This document shows positions 35,123 to 44,041 of a stretch of 64,000 bases of DNA, piece after piece. The stretch is from Chloroflexi bacterium UBA4730 (GTDB lineage: Bacteria > Chloroflexota > Limnocylindria > P2-11E). The stretch lies in assembly GCA_002404155.1 (NCBI GenBank), contig DHJC01000076.1, positions 27,669 to 91,668 of the forward strand. Reading direction: 5' to 3'. The notes beneath the pieces were generated by a model that was not told the DNA's origin, ran no database searches, and saw only the letters and a program-made list of their open reading frames with translations. Position 1 is the stretch's first letter, and the number at the start of each line of letters is the position of its first letter. The translations under genes and the position numbers were made by a program.

Positions 35123-35902
35123 CTACCGGCCGCTGAACTTCGGCGGCCGGCCTTCGCGGAACGCGGCACGGCCTTCGGCGCGATCGGCCGTCTTCGCGAG
35201 CGTCGCCCACAGCGTTCGCTCGAGGTCAAGGCCTACCGAGAGCGGCACGTCGTCGGCCGCGCGCGCGGCGCGCTTCGCGGCCTGCAGCGAGAGCGGCGCG
35301 TTGACGGCGATCCGCGCCGCGAGCGTCGTCGCGAGCGCGGCGAGCGCGCCGGGCGCGACGACGTCCGACACGATGCCCCACGCGAGCGCGGTGGCGGCGT
35401 CGATGGCCTGTCCGGTCAGCAGCATCCGCAGCGCGCGCGCCGGGGTCGTCGCGCGGACCAGCCGCTGCGTGCCGCCGCTGCCGGGGAGGCTCCCGATGGA
35501 GACCTCGGGGAGCGCGAACGACGCGGTCGAGGCCGCGATACGCAGGTCGGCCGCGAGTACCAGCTCGAACCCGCCGCCCGCCGCGGGCCCATTCACCGCG
35601 GCGATGACCGGCTTCGTCGCGACGTCGAGCGGCGCGGTGAGCCGTCCGGACGGGGCCGGATCCGCCGCTGGCGCCTCCTCTTTCAGATCGACGCCGGCGC
35701 AGAACGCGGTCCCCGCGCCGGTCAGGACGATGACCCGGACCGCGTCGTCCTGCTCGGCAGCCGCGAACGCTTCGGCGAGCCGCTGGCGTGTCGCGCGATC
35801 GATCGCGTTGCGGCGCTCAGGTCGCTGCAGCGTGATCCACGCCGCGCCGTCGCGGACGGCGTAGCCAACGGTCGCGGTCTCCGCCCCAGAGCGGGCGTCC
35901 AT
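35123..35902 (-). CDS. Enoyl-CoA hydratase/isomerase (crotonase family)
   Basis: 259 aa. RPERRNAIDRATRQRLAEAF, VLTGAGTAFCAGVDLKE (oxyanion hole), VIAAVNGPAAGGGFELVLA and LPEVSIGSLPGSGGTQRLVR are the crotonase signatures. The catalytic Glu pair of true hydratases may be altered: the usual Glu in the ENG/ENP segment reads as ELVLAADLRIA, so the reaction could be hydration, isomerisation or C-C hydrolysis. The ATG overlaps the upstream CoA-transferase stop (TGATG). Confidence 0.88.
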   Translation of the reverse strand: MDARSGAETATVGYAVRDGAAWITLQRPERRNAIDRATRQRLAEAFAAAEQDDAVRVIVLTGAGTAFCAGVDLKEEAPAADPAPSGRLTAPLDVATKPVIAAVNGPAAGGGFELVLAADLRIAASTASFALPEVSIGSLPGSGGTQRLVRATTPARALRMLLTGQAIDAATALAWGIVSDVVAPGALAALATTLAARIAVNAPLSLQAAKRAARAADDVPLSVGLDLERTLWATLAKTADRAEGRAAFREGRPPKFSGR

Positions 35903-37122
35903 CAATAGAAGACCCGCTCGGCGACGAGGCGGTCGTATTCGGCACGGTCCATCCCCAGAACGTCCGCGGCGATCTCCCAGGTGTGCTCGCCGAGGAGCGG
36001 CGCGGCCCGCAGCGCGGGACGCGGCCGACCGGCGACCCGGAACGGCAGCCCGTTCATCAGGATGCTGCCCATCGCGGCGTGCTCCGACCGCTGCCAGTAC
36101 CCGCGAGCGCGCAGGTGCGGATCGTTCACGAGATCGTCCGCTGCGCTCACCGCGGCGGCCGGCACGCGCCACTTCTGCAGCTCGCGCATGAGCTCGAATC
36201 GATCGCGATGGCCGGTCTCCGCGGCGATGAGCCCCTCGAGGCGATCCTCGTGCGCCTTGCGGCCCGAGAACGTCGCGAGCTCCGGCGCCGTAGCCCAGAC
36301 CGGCGCACCGAGCACGTCGACGAACGAGCGCCACTCCTCGTCGGTCCGGATCGAGATCGCGCACCACGCATCGTCGCCCCGGCAGGGGAAGACGCCGTGG
36401 GGCGCGGCGTCGGCGATGCGATTCCCACGCCGGACGAAGGGCCGGCCGTTCGTCGCGGCATCGATGAGCTCCGGACCGAGGACGTTCACCGTCGACTCGA
36501 GCTGCGCGACCTCGACCGACTGCCCGAGCCCGCTGCGCCCGCGTTCGTAGAGCGCCGCGAGGACCGCGATCACGCCGTGACCCGGATTCGGCACGTGGTC
36601 CGGGTAATGCGTGCCGGTGCCGACGGGTGCGCGATCGGGCAGGCCAGAGCGCTCCACCAGCCCGCTGAGCGCGGCGATCGTCGAGCCGAACCCGACGTAC
36701 TCCTTGTTCGGCCCGGTCAGCCCCTGCATCGGCATCGTGAGGTAGATCACCGAGGGGTTCTCGCGGCGGATGTCGTCGTACGAAAGGCCCCACCGCTCCA
36801 TGACGCCGGGTCGGAAGTTGCTCGTGACGACAGAGCAGCGCGCGGCGAGCCGCTGCGCGATCCCGCGGGCCTGCGGGTGCGACATGTTGAGCGCGAAGCT
36901 CTTCTTGTTGGAGTTCCGCGACGCGAAGTAGCCCGATGCCTCGAGCAGATCGACGTTCGGCTTGAACGGCGGCGCGACGCGGAGATTGTCCGGGCGTGCC
37001 CGCGACTCGACCTTGATCACTTCCGCGCCGTGGTCGGCGAGCATCTTCGTGACGAAAGCGCCCGCGCCGACCCAACAGTAGTCGAGGATCCGAAGGCCCG
37101 CCAACGGCGAGGTCGCGGTCAT
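35902..37122 (-). CDS. Class III CoA-transferase (CaiB/BaiF family)
   Basis: 406 aa. LAGLRILDYCWVGAGAFVTKMLADHGAEVIKVE (in pieces: GLRILDY, ADHGAEVIKVE) is the family start. THYPDHVPNPGHGVIAVLAAL contains the likely catalytic Asp. NSNKKSFALNMSHPQAR and FRPGVMERWGLSYD are also standard. It transfers CoA between carboxylates. The start overlaps the next CoA-transferase's stop (ATGA). Confidence 0.9.
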   Translation of the reverse strand: MTATSPLAGLRILDYCWVGAGAFVTKMLADHGAEVIKVESRARPDNLRVAPPFKPNVDLLEASGYFASRNSNKKSFALNMSHPQARGIAQRLAARCSVVTSNFRPGVMERWGLSYDDIRRENPSVIYLTMPMQGLTGPNKEYVGFGSTIAALSGLVERSGLPDRAPVGTGTHYPDHVPNPGHGVIAVLAALYERGRSGLGQSVEVAQLESTVNVLGPELIDAATNGRPFVRRGNRIADAAPHGVFPCRGDDAWCAISIRTDEEWRSFVDVLGAPVWATAPELATFSGRKAHEDRLEGLIAAETGHRDRFELMRELQKWRVPAAAVSAADDLVNDPHLRARGYWQRSEHAAMGSILMNGLPFRVAGRPRPALRAAPLLGEHTWEIAADVLGMDRAEYDRLVAERVFY

Positions 37123-38339
37123 CCGACCCGCGTCGGCAGGCGTGCCGGTGACGCGGCGGCGAGGACCTCGGCGGTGTGCTGCCCGGGTCGCGGCGCCGCG
37201 GAGCGCAGGCGCCACGGCGTGCGCGAGAAGCGATACGGCGCGCCGGGGTACACCACGTCGCGGCCGAGCTCCTCGTGGCGCAGCGTGACGAAGAAGTCGC
37301 GCGCGTTGAGCTGCGGATCGGCGAGGACCTCATCCATCCGGTTCACCGGTGAGAGCGCGATCCCGCGCGACTGCGCCTCGCGATAGAGCTCGGCCTTCGT
37401 CCGGGCGCCCGCGAACCGCGCGAAGGCAGCCCCGAAGGTCTCGATGGACAGAGGTCTCTGGCGGTGCTGGAAGCTGTCCCACTCCGGCGCGGCGAGATCG
37501 TCCGCACCTGGTGTCCGCTCGTCGCGCAGCCACTGCACGAGCGCGGTCCACGCCTTCGCCGTTCCGATCCGGCCGGCGATCATGCTCACGAAGCCGTCGG
37601 CGCAGCGGTATACGCCGCTGCCGGCCTCGCGCGGCCGGTCCCCCACGCGACGGCGGACCGTACCCTGTATGTCGAATTCAGGGATCGCGTCCTCGAGCGC
37701 GGCGGCGATGCACTCCTGCGCGGAGACGTCGATCCAGCAGCCGCGCCCGCTCTCCGCGCGTTCGAGGAGCGCGATGAGCAGCGCGGTGGCCGCCGCGAGC
37801 GACGCCGCGTAGGTGGACTGCGCGCCATCCACCGCGATGGGCGCGGTGTCCGGGTAGCCACCGAGGGAGAGGAGTCCGCCCGCGGCAAGGGTGATCAGAT
37901 CGTCGGCGACGTACCCCGCATGCGGACCGTCCTGGCCGAACGGCGTCACCGAGACGAGGATGAGCTCGGGGCGGAGCGACGCGAGGTGGTCGTACCCGAG
38001 GCCGCGCGCCGCCATCGCGCCCGGCGGGCCGGTTTCCACGACGGCGTCCGCGTGGGCAACCTGGGCCTCGAACGCCGCGCGGCCGCGGGCGCTCTCGAGG
38101 TCGAGCGTCACGGAGCGCTTGTTCGTGTTGTCGAACCAGTACCGCAGGCTCTCCCCGCCCGCTCCGTCGAGCAGCGGCTCGGCCCGGCCGAGCGGATCCC
38201 CGGACGGCGGCACGATGCGGATGACGTCCACGCCGAGATCGGCGAGCAGCTTCGTCGCGTACGCGGCGGACCCGTCGGCGAGATCGAGGACCCGAACGCC
38301 GGCGAGCGGACCCCTCAGCGTGGCGAGATGATCAGTCAT
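37119..38339 (-). CDS. Class III CoA-transferase (CaiB/BaiF family), second copy
   Basis: 406 aa. GVRVLDLADGSAAYATKLLA starts the fold, followed by YWFDNTNKRSVTLDL, SVTPFGQDGPHAGY and a C-terminal ARDFFVTLRHEELGRDV. The catalytic Asp is probably in the DDLITLAAGG region. It is only distantly similar to the adjacent copy, so the two may form a heteromeric enzyme or act on successive acids. It overlaps the RpiR gene by 8 bp. Confidence 0.88.
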   Translation of the reverse strand: MTDHLATLRGPLAGVRVLDLADGSAAYATKLLADLGVDVIRIVPPSGDPLGRAEPLLDGAGGESLRYWFDNTNKRSVTLDLESARGRAAFEAQVAHADAVVETGPPGAMAARGLGYDHLASLRPELILVSVTPFGQDGPHAGYVADDLITLAAGGLLSLGGYPDTAPIAVDGAQSTYAASLAAATALLIALLERAESGRGCWIDVSAQECIAAALEDAIPEFDIQGTVRRRVGDRPREAGSGVYRCADGFVSMIAGRIGTAKAWTALVQWLRDERTPGADDLAAPEWDSFQHRQRPLSIETFGAAFARFAGARTKAELYREAQSRGIALSPVNRMDEVLADPQLNARDFFVTLRHEELGRDVVYPGAPYRFSRTPWRLRSAAPRPGQHTAEVLAAASPARLPTRVG

Positions 38340-39276
38340 CGCCCTTGAGCACGAACTGATCCCACTCGTTCATGAGCTTCGTGACCCGGCCGTACCGCTC
38401 GATCGCGTCGGACTTCCGCGCGACGGTCACGCCGTTCAGGAGCGCGTTGGCGACGGCCATCGCGCCCACGAGCGAGTTCTGCGTGCTCACGCCCGAGACG
38501 ACCGTCGGGAGGACGACCTCCACGAGCTGGCCGACAGGCGAGATCGGGGTGTCGGTGACGGCGATGATGTTCGCGCCCTGGCGCTTCGCCCAGCGCGCGA
38601 CGCGAAGCGTGCTCGATGCGTACGGCGGGAACGTGAACACGAGAAGGACGTCCTCCGCGCGCATCGACTGCAGCTGCCCGGCGGTCTCATGGCCGCCGCC
38701 GTCGAGGCCGATGGTCTCGCCGCGGATGCGGTCGAGTGCGAGCGCGGCGTAGAAGGCGACGGCGTACGAGGGACCGGCGCCGGCGACGAACACGCGCCGG
38801 GCGCGGCTGAGCAGGTCAACGGCGCGCGTCAGATCCCCCTGGTCCTGGCCGCTGATCGTGCGACGGAGGTTGTCGAGGTCGTGGTCGAACGACCGGCCAT
38901 GGATGCTCTCACCGAGGTGGCTCGTGACGGTCGTCTCGCGCCCGTCGGCCACGGTCGCGGACCGCATCTGCGTCCGGACGAGCGTGCGCACGCGATCCTG
39001 CAGATCCTGGTAACCGTCGAGCCCGAGGCGGTAGGTGAACCGCACGACGGTCGACGGACTGACGCCGAGCTTGCTCGCGAGCTTGTCCACCGTCGCGAAC
39101 GCGACGAATTCCGGATCCTCGACGACCGCTTCGGCGATGCGCTTCTGCGAAGAGGTGAGCTCGTCGTAGCGACGCCGCAGATCGTTGACGACATTCTGCG
39201 GCGTCTCCGGGACCGCGACGGGGTCGTCGCGGCGCTCGCGGACGGGCGCGCGGCCGCGTCCCGACGGCGCGGCCAT
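38332..39276 (-). CDS. MurR/RpiR-family transcriptional regulator (HTH + SIS domain)
   Basis: 314 aa. The N-terminal HTH_6 domain (about 28-105) has LTSSQKRIAEAVVEDPEFVAF and LASKLGVSPSTVVRFTYRLG. The C-terminal SIS domain (about 145-285) has RVFVAGAGPSYAVAFYAAL, VLLVFTFPPY and IIAVTDTPISPVG. RpiR regulators bind phosphosugars or related small acids and palindromic operators. It sits second in a seven-gene catabolic operon and is the best candidate for binding the GCAACA/TGTTGC sites. ATG 39276 overlaps the TPP enzyme's stop. Confidence 0.9.
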   Translation of the reverse strand: MAAPSGRGRAPVRERRDDPVAVPETPQNVVNDLRRRYDELTSSQKRIAEAVVEDPEFVAFATVDKLASKLGVSPSTVVRFTYRLGLDGYQDLQDRVRTLVRTQMRSATVADGRETTVTSHLGESIHGRSFDHDLDNLRRTISGQDQGDLTRAVDLLSRARRVFVAGAGPSYAVAFYAALALDRIRGETIGLDGGGHETAGQLQSMRAEDVLLVFTFPPYASSTLRVARWAKRQGANIIAVTDTPISPVGQLVEVVLPTVVSGVSTQNSLVGAMAVANALLNGVTVARKSDAIERYGRVTKLMNEWDQFVLKGDD

Positions 39277-41048
39277 CAGACCTTGGACTTCAGGCGGAGC
39301 AGGCTCTGATTCGGGTAGCTCTCGCCCCACTTGTTCGGGTACGCGCGATCGAGGCCCTTGGTGAAGTACGTCGGGATCGAGAGATCGATCGGCACGTCCA
39401 GGACGTAGGGCCGCTTGCTCTTGAAGGCGCGGCCGAGGGCCGCTGTGAAGTCCTCGGCCTTCTCGACGCGCTCGCCCTCCGCGCCGTACGCGCGGGCAAG
39501 CGCGGCGAAGTCGGGGTTGTACGGCTGGCCGGTATCGGCGCGGGTGAACTTGGTCCACGGGTGCACGCGCTCGTACGCGGCGAACGCGCCCTTGCGCTCG
39601 ATGCCGAACTCGTAGTTGTTCAGGATGACCCACACCGCGGGCAGGTCGTACTCGACGGCGGTCGCGACGATGCTCGAGGTCATGTTGAACGCGCCGTCGC
39701 CGGTGAGGACGAGCGCCGGCCGTGACGGGTCCGCGACGATGCCGCCGAGGACGCCCGACGAGGCCCAGCTCATCTCGGCCATGCCGGGGTTGATCTGCCA
39801 CGCGCCGGGCGCGCGGATCGTCATGTAGGGCTCGGCGTACTGGATGACGTCGCCGACGTCGATGTACACGCGGCCGTTCGACGGGAGCGCCTCGCCGGCG
39901 TCGTATGACAGCCGCCCGGGATGGATCGGCGACGTGGGCGCGGTGATGACCGGCTTGATCTCCTCGCGCCAGCGCGCCTTGAACTCGGCGACGCGCGCGA
40001 CCCAGCCATCGGTGGCGGGGCCACTCTTCATGGCATCGCGGAGATCGTCAAGGAACACCTTCGCGTCGCTGATCAGGCCGATCTCGACCGGGTAGTTGCG
40101 CGCGACCTCCGCCGGATCGACGTCGACCTGGACGATCTTCGTCTTCGTCACGTCATAGATCGAGCCCTTGCGCCAGTTGCCGGAGTGGTTGTCGGAGAAC
40201 CGCGCGCCGACGGCGATCACGAGGTCCGCGTCGCGCGTCGCCTCCGCCGCGCAGCCGGTGCCGGATCGGCCGACCGGCCCGAGCGAGAGCGGGTCGTCCT
40301 CGTTGAGGACGCCTTTGCCGGGCAGCGTGGTGACGACCGGGACACGCAGCTGCTGCGCCACCGTCGCGAGCGACTCGGGCGCGCCCGGCGATCGCGCGGC
40401 GCCGCCGCCCGCGAGGATCAGCGGCCGCTGCGCTCGCTGGAGCAGCTCGGCGACCGCGCGGATCGACGCGCCGTCGGCGCGGAGCCGCGTGCGCACGCTG
40501 CGGCGGACCGCTGGCTCGATGTCGCCCTCGACCTCGGCGAGCTGGACGTCGTACGGGATCTGCACGAAGACCGGGCCCGGCCGGCCGCTCGTCGCCACGC
40601 GGAGCGCCTGATTGAGGACGTCGATGATCGCGTCGGGCCGGACCACCATCCACGCGCCCTTGCAGACCGGACGGAACACGCTCAGCGCGTCCTCGTGGCC
40701 GTGGAAGAAGATCTCCTGCATCGTCGCCTTGCCGAAGAAGTGCGTCGAGCCGGCGCCGCCGATGAGCAGGACCGCGGAGGAGTCGTGCATCGCGCTTGCC
40801 ATGCCGCCGACGCAGTTGAGGAGGCCGGGGCCCTTCGTCACGAAGACCGGCGCGATCTTCCCGGTGACCCGGTAGTACACGTCGGCGCTGTGGACGGCCT
40901 GCGACTCGTGCTTCGTCTGATAGCCGTGGAGCCCGGGCTTGTCGACGAGGGCATCGAGGAGCCCCCAGATCGCCCCACCGGCGATGCCGAAATAATCCTG
41001 AACGCCATTCGCCTCGAGCCACGCCGCAAGGGCGTCGACGACCCGCAT
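39276..41048 (-). CDS. Thiamine-diphosphate-dependent enzyme, acetolactate synthase-like
   Basis: 590 aa with the three ThDP-enzyme domains. The N-terminal PYR domain has KHESQAVHSADVYYRVTG with the catalytic Glu near residue 48. The middle domain has RPLILAGGGAARS. The C-terminal PP domain has LTGDGAFNMTSSIVATAVEY and VWVILNN (GDG...NN). It resembles acetolactate synthase, oxalyl-CoA decarboxylase and sulfoacetaldehyde acetyltransferase. The CoA-transferase context fits decarboxylation or acyl transfer of a 2-oxo acid or acyl-CoA; I cannot choose. ATG 41048 follows GGAGG. Confidence 0.82.
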   Translation of the reverse strand: MRVVDALAAWLEANGVQDYFGIAGGAIWGLLDALVDKPGLHGYQTKHESQAVHSADVYYRVTGKIAPVFVTKGPGLLNCVGGMASAMHDSSAVLLIGGAGSTHFFGKATMQEIFFHGHEDALSVFRPVCKGAWMVVRPDAIIDVLNQALRVATSGRPGPVFVQIPYDVQLAEVEGDIEPAVRRSVRTRLRADGASIRAVAELLQRAQRPLILAGGGAARSPGAPESLATVAQQLRVPVVTTLPGKGVLNEDDPLSLGPVGRSGTGCAAEATRDADLVIAVGARFSDNHSGNWRKGSIYDVTKTKIVQVDVDPAEVARNYPVEIGLISDAKVFLDDLRDAMKSGPATDGWVARVAEFKARWREEIKPVITAPTSPIHPGRLSYDAGEALPSNGRVYIDVGDVIQYAEPYMTIRAPGAWQINPGMAEMSWASSGVLGGIVADPSRPALVLTGDGAFNMTSSIVATAVEYDLPAVWVILNNYEFGIERKGAFAAYERVHPWTKFTRADTGQPYNPDFAALARAYGAEGERVEKAEDFTAALGRAFKSKRPYVLDVPIDLSIPTYFTKGLDRAYPNKWGESYPNQSLLRLKSKV

Positions 41049-41107
41049 TACCCCGCCTCCACGCCGCGCGCCCACATGGGCGCTGCCTCGTTGAATCGCA
41101 GTATCGT

Positions 41108-41136
41108 AATGTCGCAACAAATAATGTTGCTGTCAA
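41108..41136 (-). promoter_or_regulatory. Promoter of the seven-gene operon with operator filling the -35/-10 spacer
   Basis: On the minus strand TTGACA (41136-41131) and GACATT (41113-41108) are 17 bp apart. The 17-bp spacer is exactly GCAACA-N5-TGTTGC (41114-41130), an inverted repeat. A repressor bound here would block RNA polymerase. The site also lies 40 bp before the divergent bicupin gene. Confidence 0.65.
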
Positions 41137-41168
41137 CGCGCCGTGCAAAACGCGCGGGAGGGCGGCGG

Positions 41169-42191
41169 ATGGCTGAAAATGGTCGCGTTTTCGTGCGCGG
41201 GATCAGCTCCGAGCACTTCGGTCTCCGGGAATTCCGCCAGCAGCAGCGCGCAGCGCCGCGGGTCCGTACGGCCGGTACGGTCGTCGACGACGAGAGCGTC
41301 GGCCACTCGGGCGGATCCGAGCACTCCGATGAGTGGTGGGCGCTCGGCCCGGGTGACGAGTCCTTCCTGACGCAGAACCTGCAGGTCCATTTCGAGGAGC
41401 TGCTGCCGGGCGGCTCGAACGGTGGCCACGCCCATCAGAACGAGGCCACCTTCTACATCCTCGAGGGCGAGGGCTACGACGTGCACGACGGCGAGCGCTA
41501 CGACTGGGAGCAGGACGACCTCGTGATCGTCAACACCGACAGCGTGCACCGCCACTTCAACCGCAGCGCGACGAAGCGCGCGCTCGCGCTCGCGATCAAG
41601 GCGAAGTCGTCATGGATGTTCCTCGGGCTCATCCAGCAGGGGAACAGCGGTCCGTTCAGCGCGAAGGGGTACGGCCCGCGCGAGGACTGGAGCGCGCTCC
41701 TCACGCCCGGCGGCGAGCGCAAGAAGACCGTCGTGCGGAAGTCCGACACCAGCTGGGAGACCACCCGCGACGGACGGGTGCGGATCATCACCTCGCCCGA
41801 GCGGACGGACGCCCGGACGAACAGCATCGACGTGTACCAGCAGGAGATCCCCGTCGGCAGCCGCAGCGCGAAGCACTGGCACATGGCCGACGAGGTCCTC
41901 TACGTCAACAGCGGCACCGGCGCGAGCCTGCACTGGGACGTCGAGGCGGAGTTCGCGGAGCGCTACTACGCGCACGTGGCCGAGGAGCCGACGCGTTGGG
42001 AGTTCGGCGCGGGCGACGTGCTCTACATCCCGCAGAACACGGTGCACCAGCACGTCAACACCGGTACCGCGCCGCTCGTGTTCGTCTCGGGCCAGAACCG
42101 GCTGTTCAAGTACCTCGGGTACGACGCGGTGAAGTACGTCCTGGACGCGCCCGAGTTCTCCGGCAGGACGGCGGTCGCCGCGGCGCGTTGA
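41169..42191 (+). CDS. Bicupin protein, gentisate-dioxygenase-like
   Basis: 340 aa with two cupin barrels. Barrel one has GGSNGGHAHQNEATFYILEG and VNTDSVHRHFN (HxH-x4-E...H metal ligands). Barrel two has SAKHWHMADEVLYVNSGTG and IPQNTVHQHVN. The HAHQNE-FYILEGEGY pattern resembles gentisate 1,2-dioxygenase and related iron ring-cleavage cupins, but a regulatory or isomerase role is possible. It starts ATG after GGGAGGGCGG, divergent from the TPP enzyme operon, and its stop overlaps the next gene. Confidence 0.75.
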   Translation: MAENGRVFVRGISSEHFGLREFRQQQRAAPRVRTAGTVVDDESVGHSGGSEHSDEWWALGPGDESFLTQNLQVHFEELLPGGSNGGHAHQNEATFYILEGEGYDVHDGERYDWEQDDLVIVNTDSVHRHFNRSATKRALALAIKAKSSWMFLGLIQQGNSGPFSAKGYGPREDWSALLTPGGERKKTVVRKSDTSWETTRDGRVRIITSPERTDARTNSIDVYQQEIPVGSRSAKHWHMADEVLYVNSGTGASLHWDVEAEFAERYYAHVAEEPTRWEFGAGDVLYIPQNTVHQHVNTGTAPLVFVSGQNRLFKYLGYDAVKYVLDAPEFSGRTAVAAAR

Positions 42192-43174
42192 GCCCTGTCC
42201 CGGCGTCGCCAGCGCCGCTCCCGGCGGATCGCCCGCGCGCGGGCACGGTCCGGTCGCGCCTCATGCTTGAGGTCGCGTCCGAGCTCGTCGGCAGGGACGG
42301 CTGGACGCGGAAGCAGGCGAAGATCGAACTGCGCGCGCAGGGCTCGGAACGGTGGGACGTGGGCCTGCTGGGCAGTGACTCCGTCCATGTGGCGCCTGAG
42401 GTCGCGCGCGGCGCCGCGCAGTTCGCGATCGTGAATCCCGCCACCGCCATCGGGCCTGCGGTCCGCGGCGTCCCGCCGTTCGACGCGCCACTGCCGCTCG
42501 CGGCCATCACGACAGTGCCGTCGCACGATCAGCTCGGCCTCGCGGTGTCGCGCCGCCTTGGCGTCGCGCGGCTCGAGGAGATCGCCGATCGCCGGCTGCC
42601 GCTGCGCCTCTCGCTGCGCGTCCAGCGCGACCACTCCGTGCTGGTGATGATCGATCACGTCCTCGCGGCAGCGGGTCTGTCGCTCGCGGACATCGCGCAC
42701 TGGGGCGGCACGGTCACCTACGACGAGGGGATCCCCGATCGCGGCGAGCGCAAGCGGATCCTCGCGAGCGGCAGCGTGGACGCGGTCTTCGACGAGGGCA
42801 TCTACAACTGGGTCGACGGCGCGCTTGACGCGGGGATGCGGTTCCTCTCGCTGTCCGACGCGTCGCTCGCGACGCTCGAGGGCATCGGCTATCGACGCGC
42901 GGTCGTCGCGAAGGACCGCTATCCGCGGCTCGACGCGGACGTGAGGACCCTCGACTTCAGCGGGTTCCTCGTCTACTGCAGGGCCGATACGCCCGACGAC
43001 CTGGTCGAGGCGTTCTGCTCAGGGCTGGAAGCGCGCCGCGACCGGATCCCGTGGCAGGGCGGTTCCTCGCTGCCGCTCGAGCGGATGTGCGTCGATGCGG
43101 TCGACGCACCGATCCCGATCCCGCTCCACCACGCGGCCGAGCGCTTCTGGCGGGCCCGCGGATACCTCGGCTAG
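42188..43174 (+). CDS. TAXI-type solute-binding-fold protein lacking a signal peptide
   Basis: About 328 aa from a TTG overlapping the bicupin stop (TTGA); ATG 42263 would give 303 aa. It has the periplasmic-binding fold (LMLEVASELVGRDGW, AAQFAIVNPATAIGPAVRG, VDAVFDEGIYNWVDGAL) seen in TAXI/NMT1 proteins. There is no hydrophobic leader, so it is predicted cytoplasmic. Related leaderless proteins include 4,5-dihydroxyphthalate decarboxylase, so it may be an enzyme rather than a receptor. Confidence 0.6.
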   Translation: MSPVPASPAPLPADRPRAGTVRSRLMLEVASELVGRDGWTRKQAKIELRAQGSERWDVGLLGSDSVHVAPEVARGAAQFAIVNPATAIGPAVRGVPPFDAPLPLAAITTVPSHDQLGLAVSRRLGVARLEEIADRRLPLRLSLRVQRDHSVLVMIDHVLAAAGLSLADIAHWGGTVTYDEGIPDRGERKRILASGSVDAVFDEGIYNWVDGALDAGMRFLSLSDASLATLEGIGYRRAVVAKDRYPRLDADVRTLDFSGFLVYCRADTPDDLVEAFCSGLEARRDRIPWQGGSSLPLERMCVDAVDAPIPIPLHHAAERFWRARGYLG

Positions 43175-44041
43175 CTACTCCGCGTCGGTCGCCATCCGGC
43201 GCCATGGCGCGAGACGCCGCTCGAGCCGGCCCATCCCCACGGTAATGACGATACCGACGAGCATGATGAAGAGGATCGGAACGAACATCCGCGCGGTCTG
43301 GAAGCTCGACGCGTAGTCGACGATGAGCCCTCCGATGCCACTCACGAGGGTCGTGATCTCAGCGGTGATGACGCCGACCCACGCGCCGGAGAACCCGAGC
43401 CGCACGCCAGCGAAGATGAACGGCAGCGCCGCCGGAAGGACGACCGTCCGTACGAGCTGCCGTTCGTTCGCGGTGAAGCTGCGCGCGCTGTCGATGAGCT
43501 CCGAGTCGACGCTCTTCACGCCCGACATCGTGTTGATGATGAGCGGGAAGATCGCGGAGAAGAACACGAGGACCAGACGTAGCTCGAGCTGGTAGCCGAA
43601 CCAGAGCACGAAGACCGGGATCAGGGCGATGTTCGGGAGCACGTAGAGGAACGTGACGTACGGATCGAGGACCTGCTCGACGCCGCGATAGCGACCCATG
43701 AGCAGCCCGACGGCGATGCCGAACGGCAACGAGAGGATCAGCCCGATGAGCAGCGTACCGAGGCTCTGGTAGATCGCGCCCCAGATCACCGGCTGGCGGA
43801 CGGTGAGATCGAGGATCGCGCCTACGACGTCGATCGGCGGCACGAGCAGCGCGCGGCTCATGCCCCGGGCGACGAGCGTCCAGAAGAGCATGATCGCGAC
43901 GAACGTCGCGACCCGCAGGGCCCACGTCGCGGCCGGCGACCGCAGGCGGCCATGCCGGGTGAAGATCCGCGTGGGCCCGGTGAGGAGGTATCCCTGCAGG
44001 CGCTGTCGGCGCGTGCCGAGACCGCGGACCGGGAGCGTCAT
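43175..44041 (-). CDS. NitT/TauT-type ABC transporter permease
   Basis: 288 aa, six transmembrane helices. The EAA loop SARSFTANERQLVRTVVLPAALPFIFAGVRLG (in part: VVLPAALPFIFAGVRLG) is typical of SsuC/TauC permeases. It overlaps the preceding permease's stop (ATGA). It ends exactly next to the convergent TAXI-like gene. Together with its neighbour it forms the membrane channel of an importer whose ATPase and receptor are encoded elsewhere in the island. Confidence 0.9.
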   Translation of the reverse strand: MTLPVRGLGTRRQRLQGYLLTGPTRIFTRHGRLRSPAATWALRVATFVAIMLFWTLVARGMSRALLVPPIDVVGAILDLTVRQPVIWGAIYQSLGTLLIGLILSLPFGIAVGLLMGRYRGVEQVLDPYVTFLYVLPNIALIPVFVLWFGYQLELRLVLVFFSAIFPLIINTMSGVKSVDSELIDSARSFTANERQLVRTVVLPAALPFIFAGVRLGFSGAWVGVITAEITTLVSGIGGLIVDYASSFQTARMFVPILFIMLVGIVITVGMGRLERRLAPWRRMATDAE

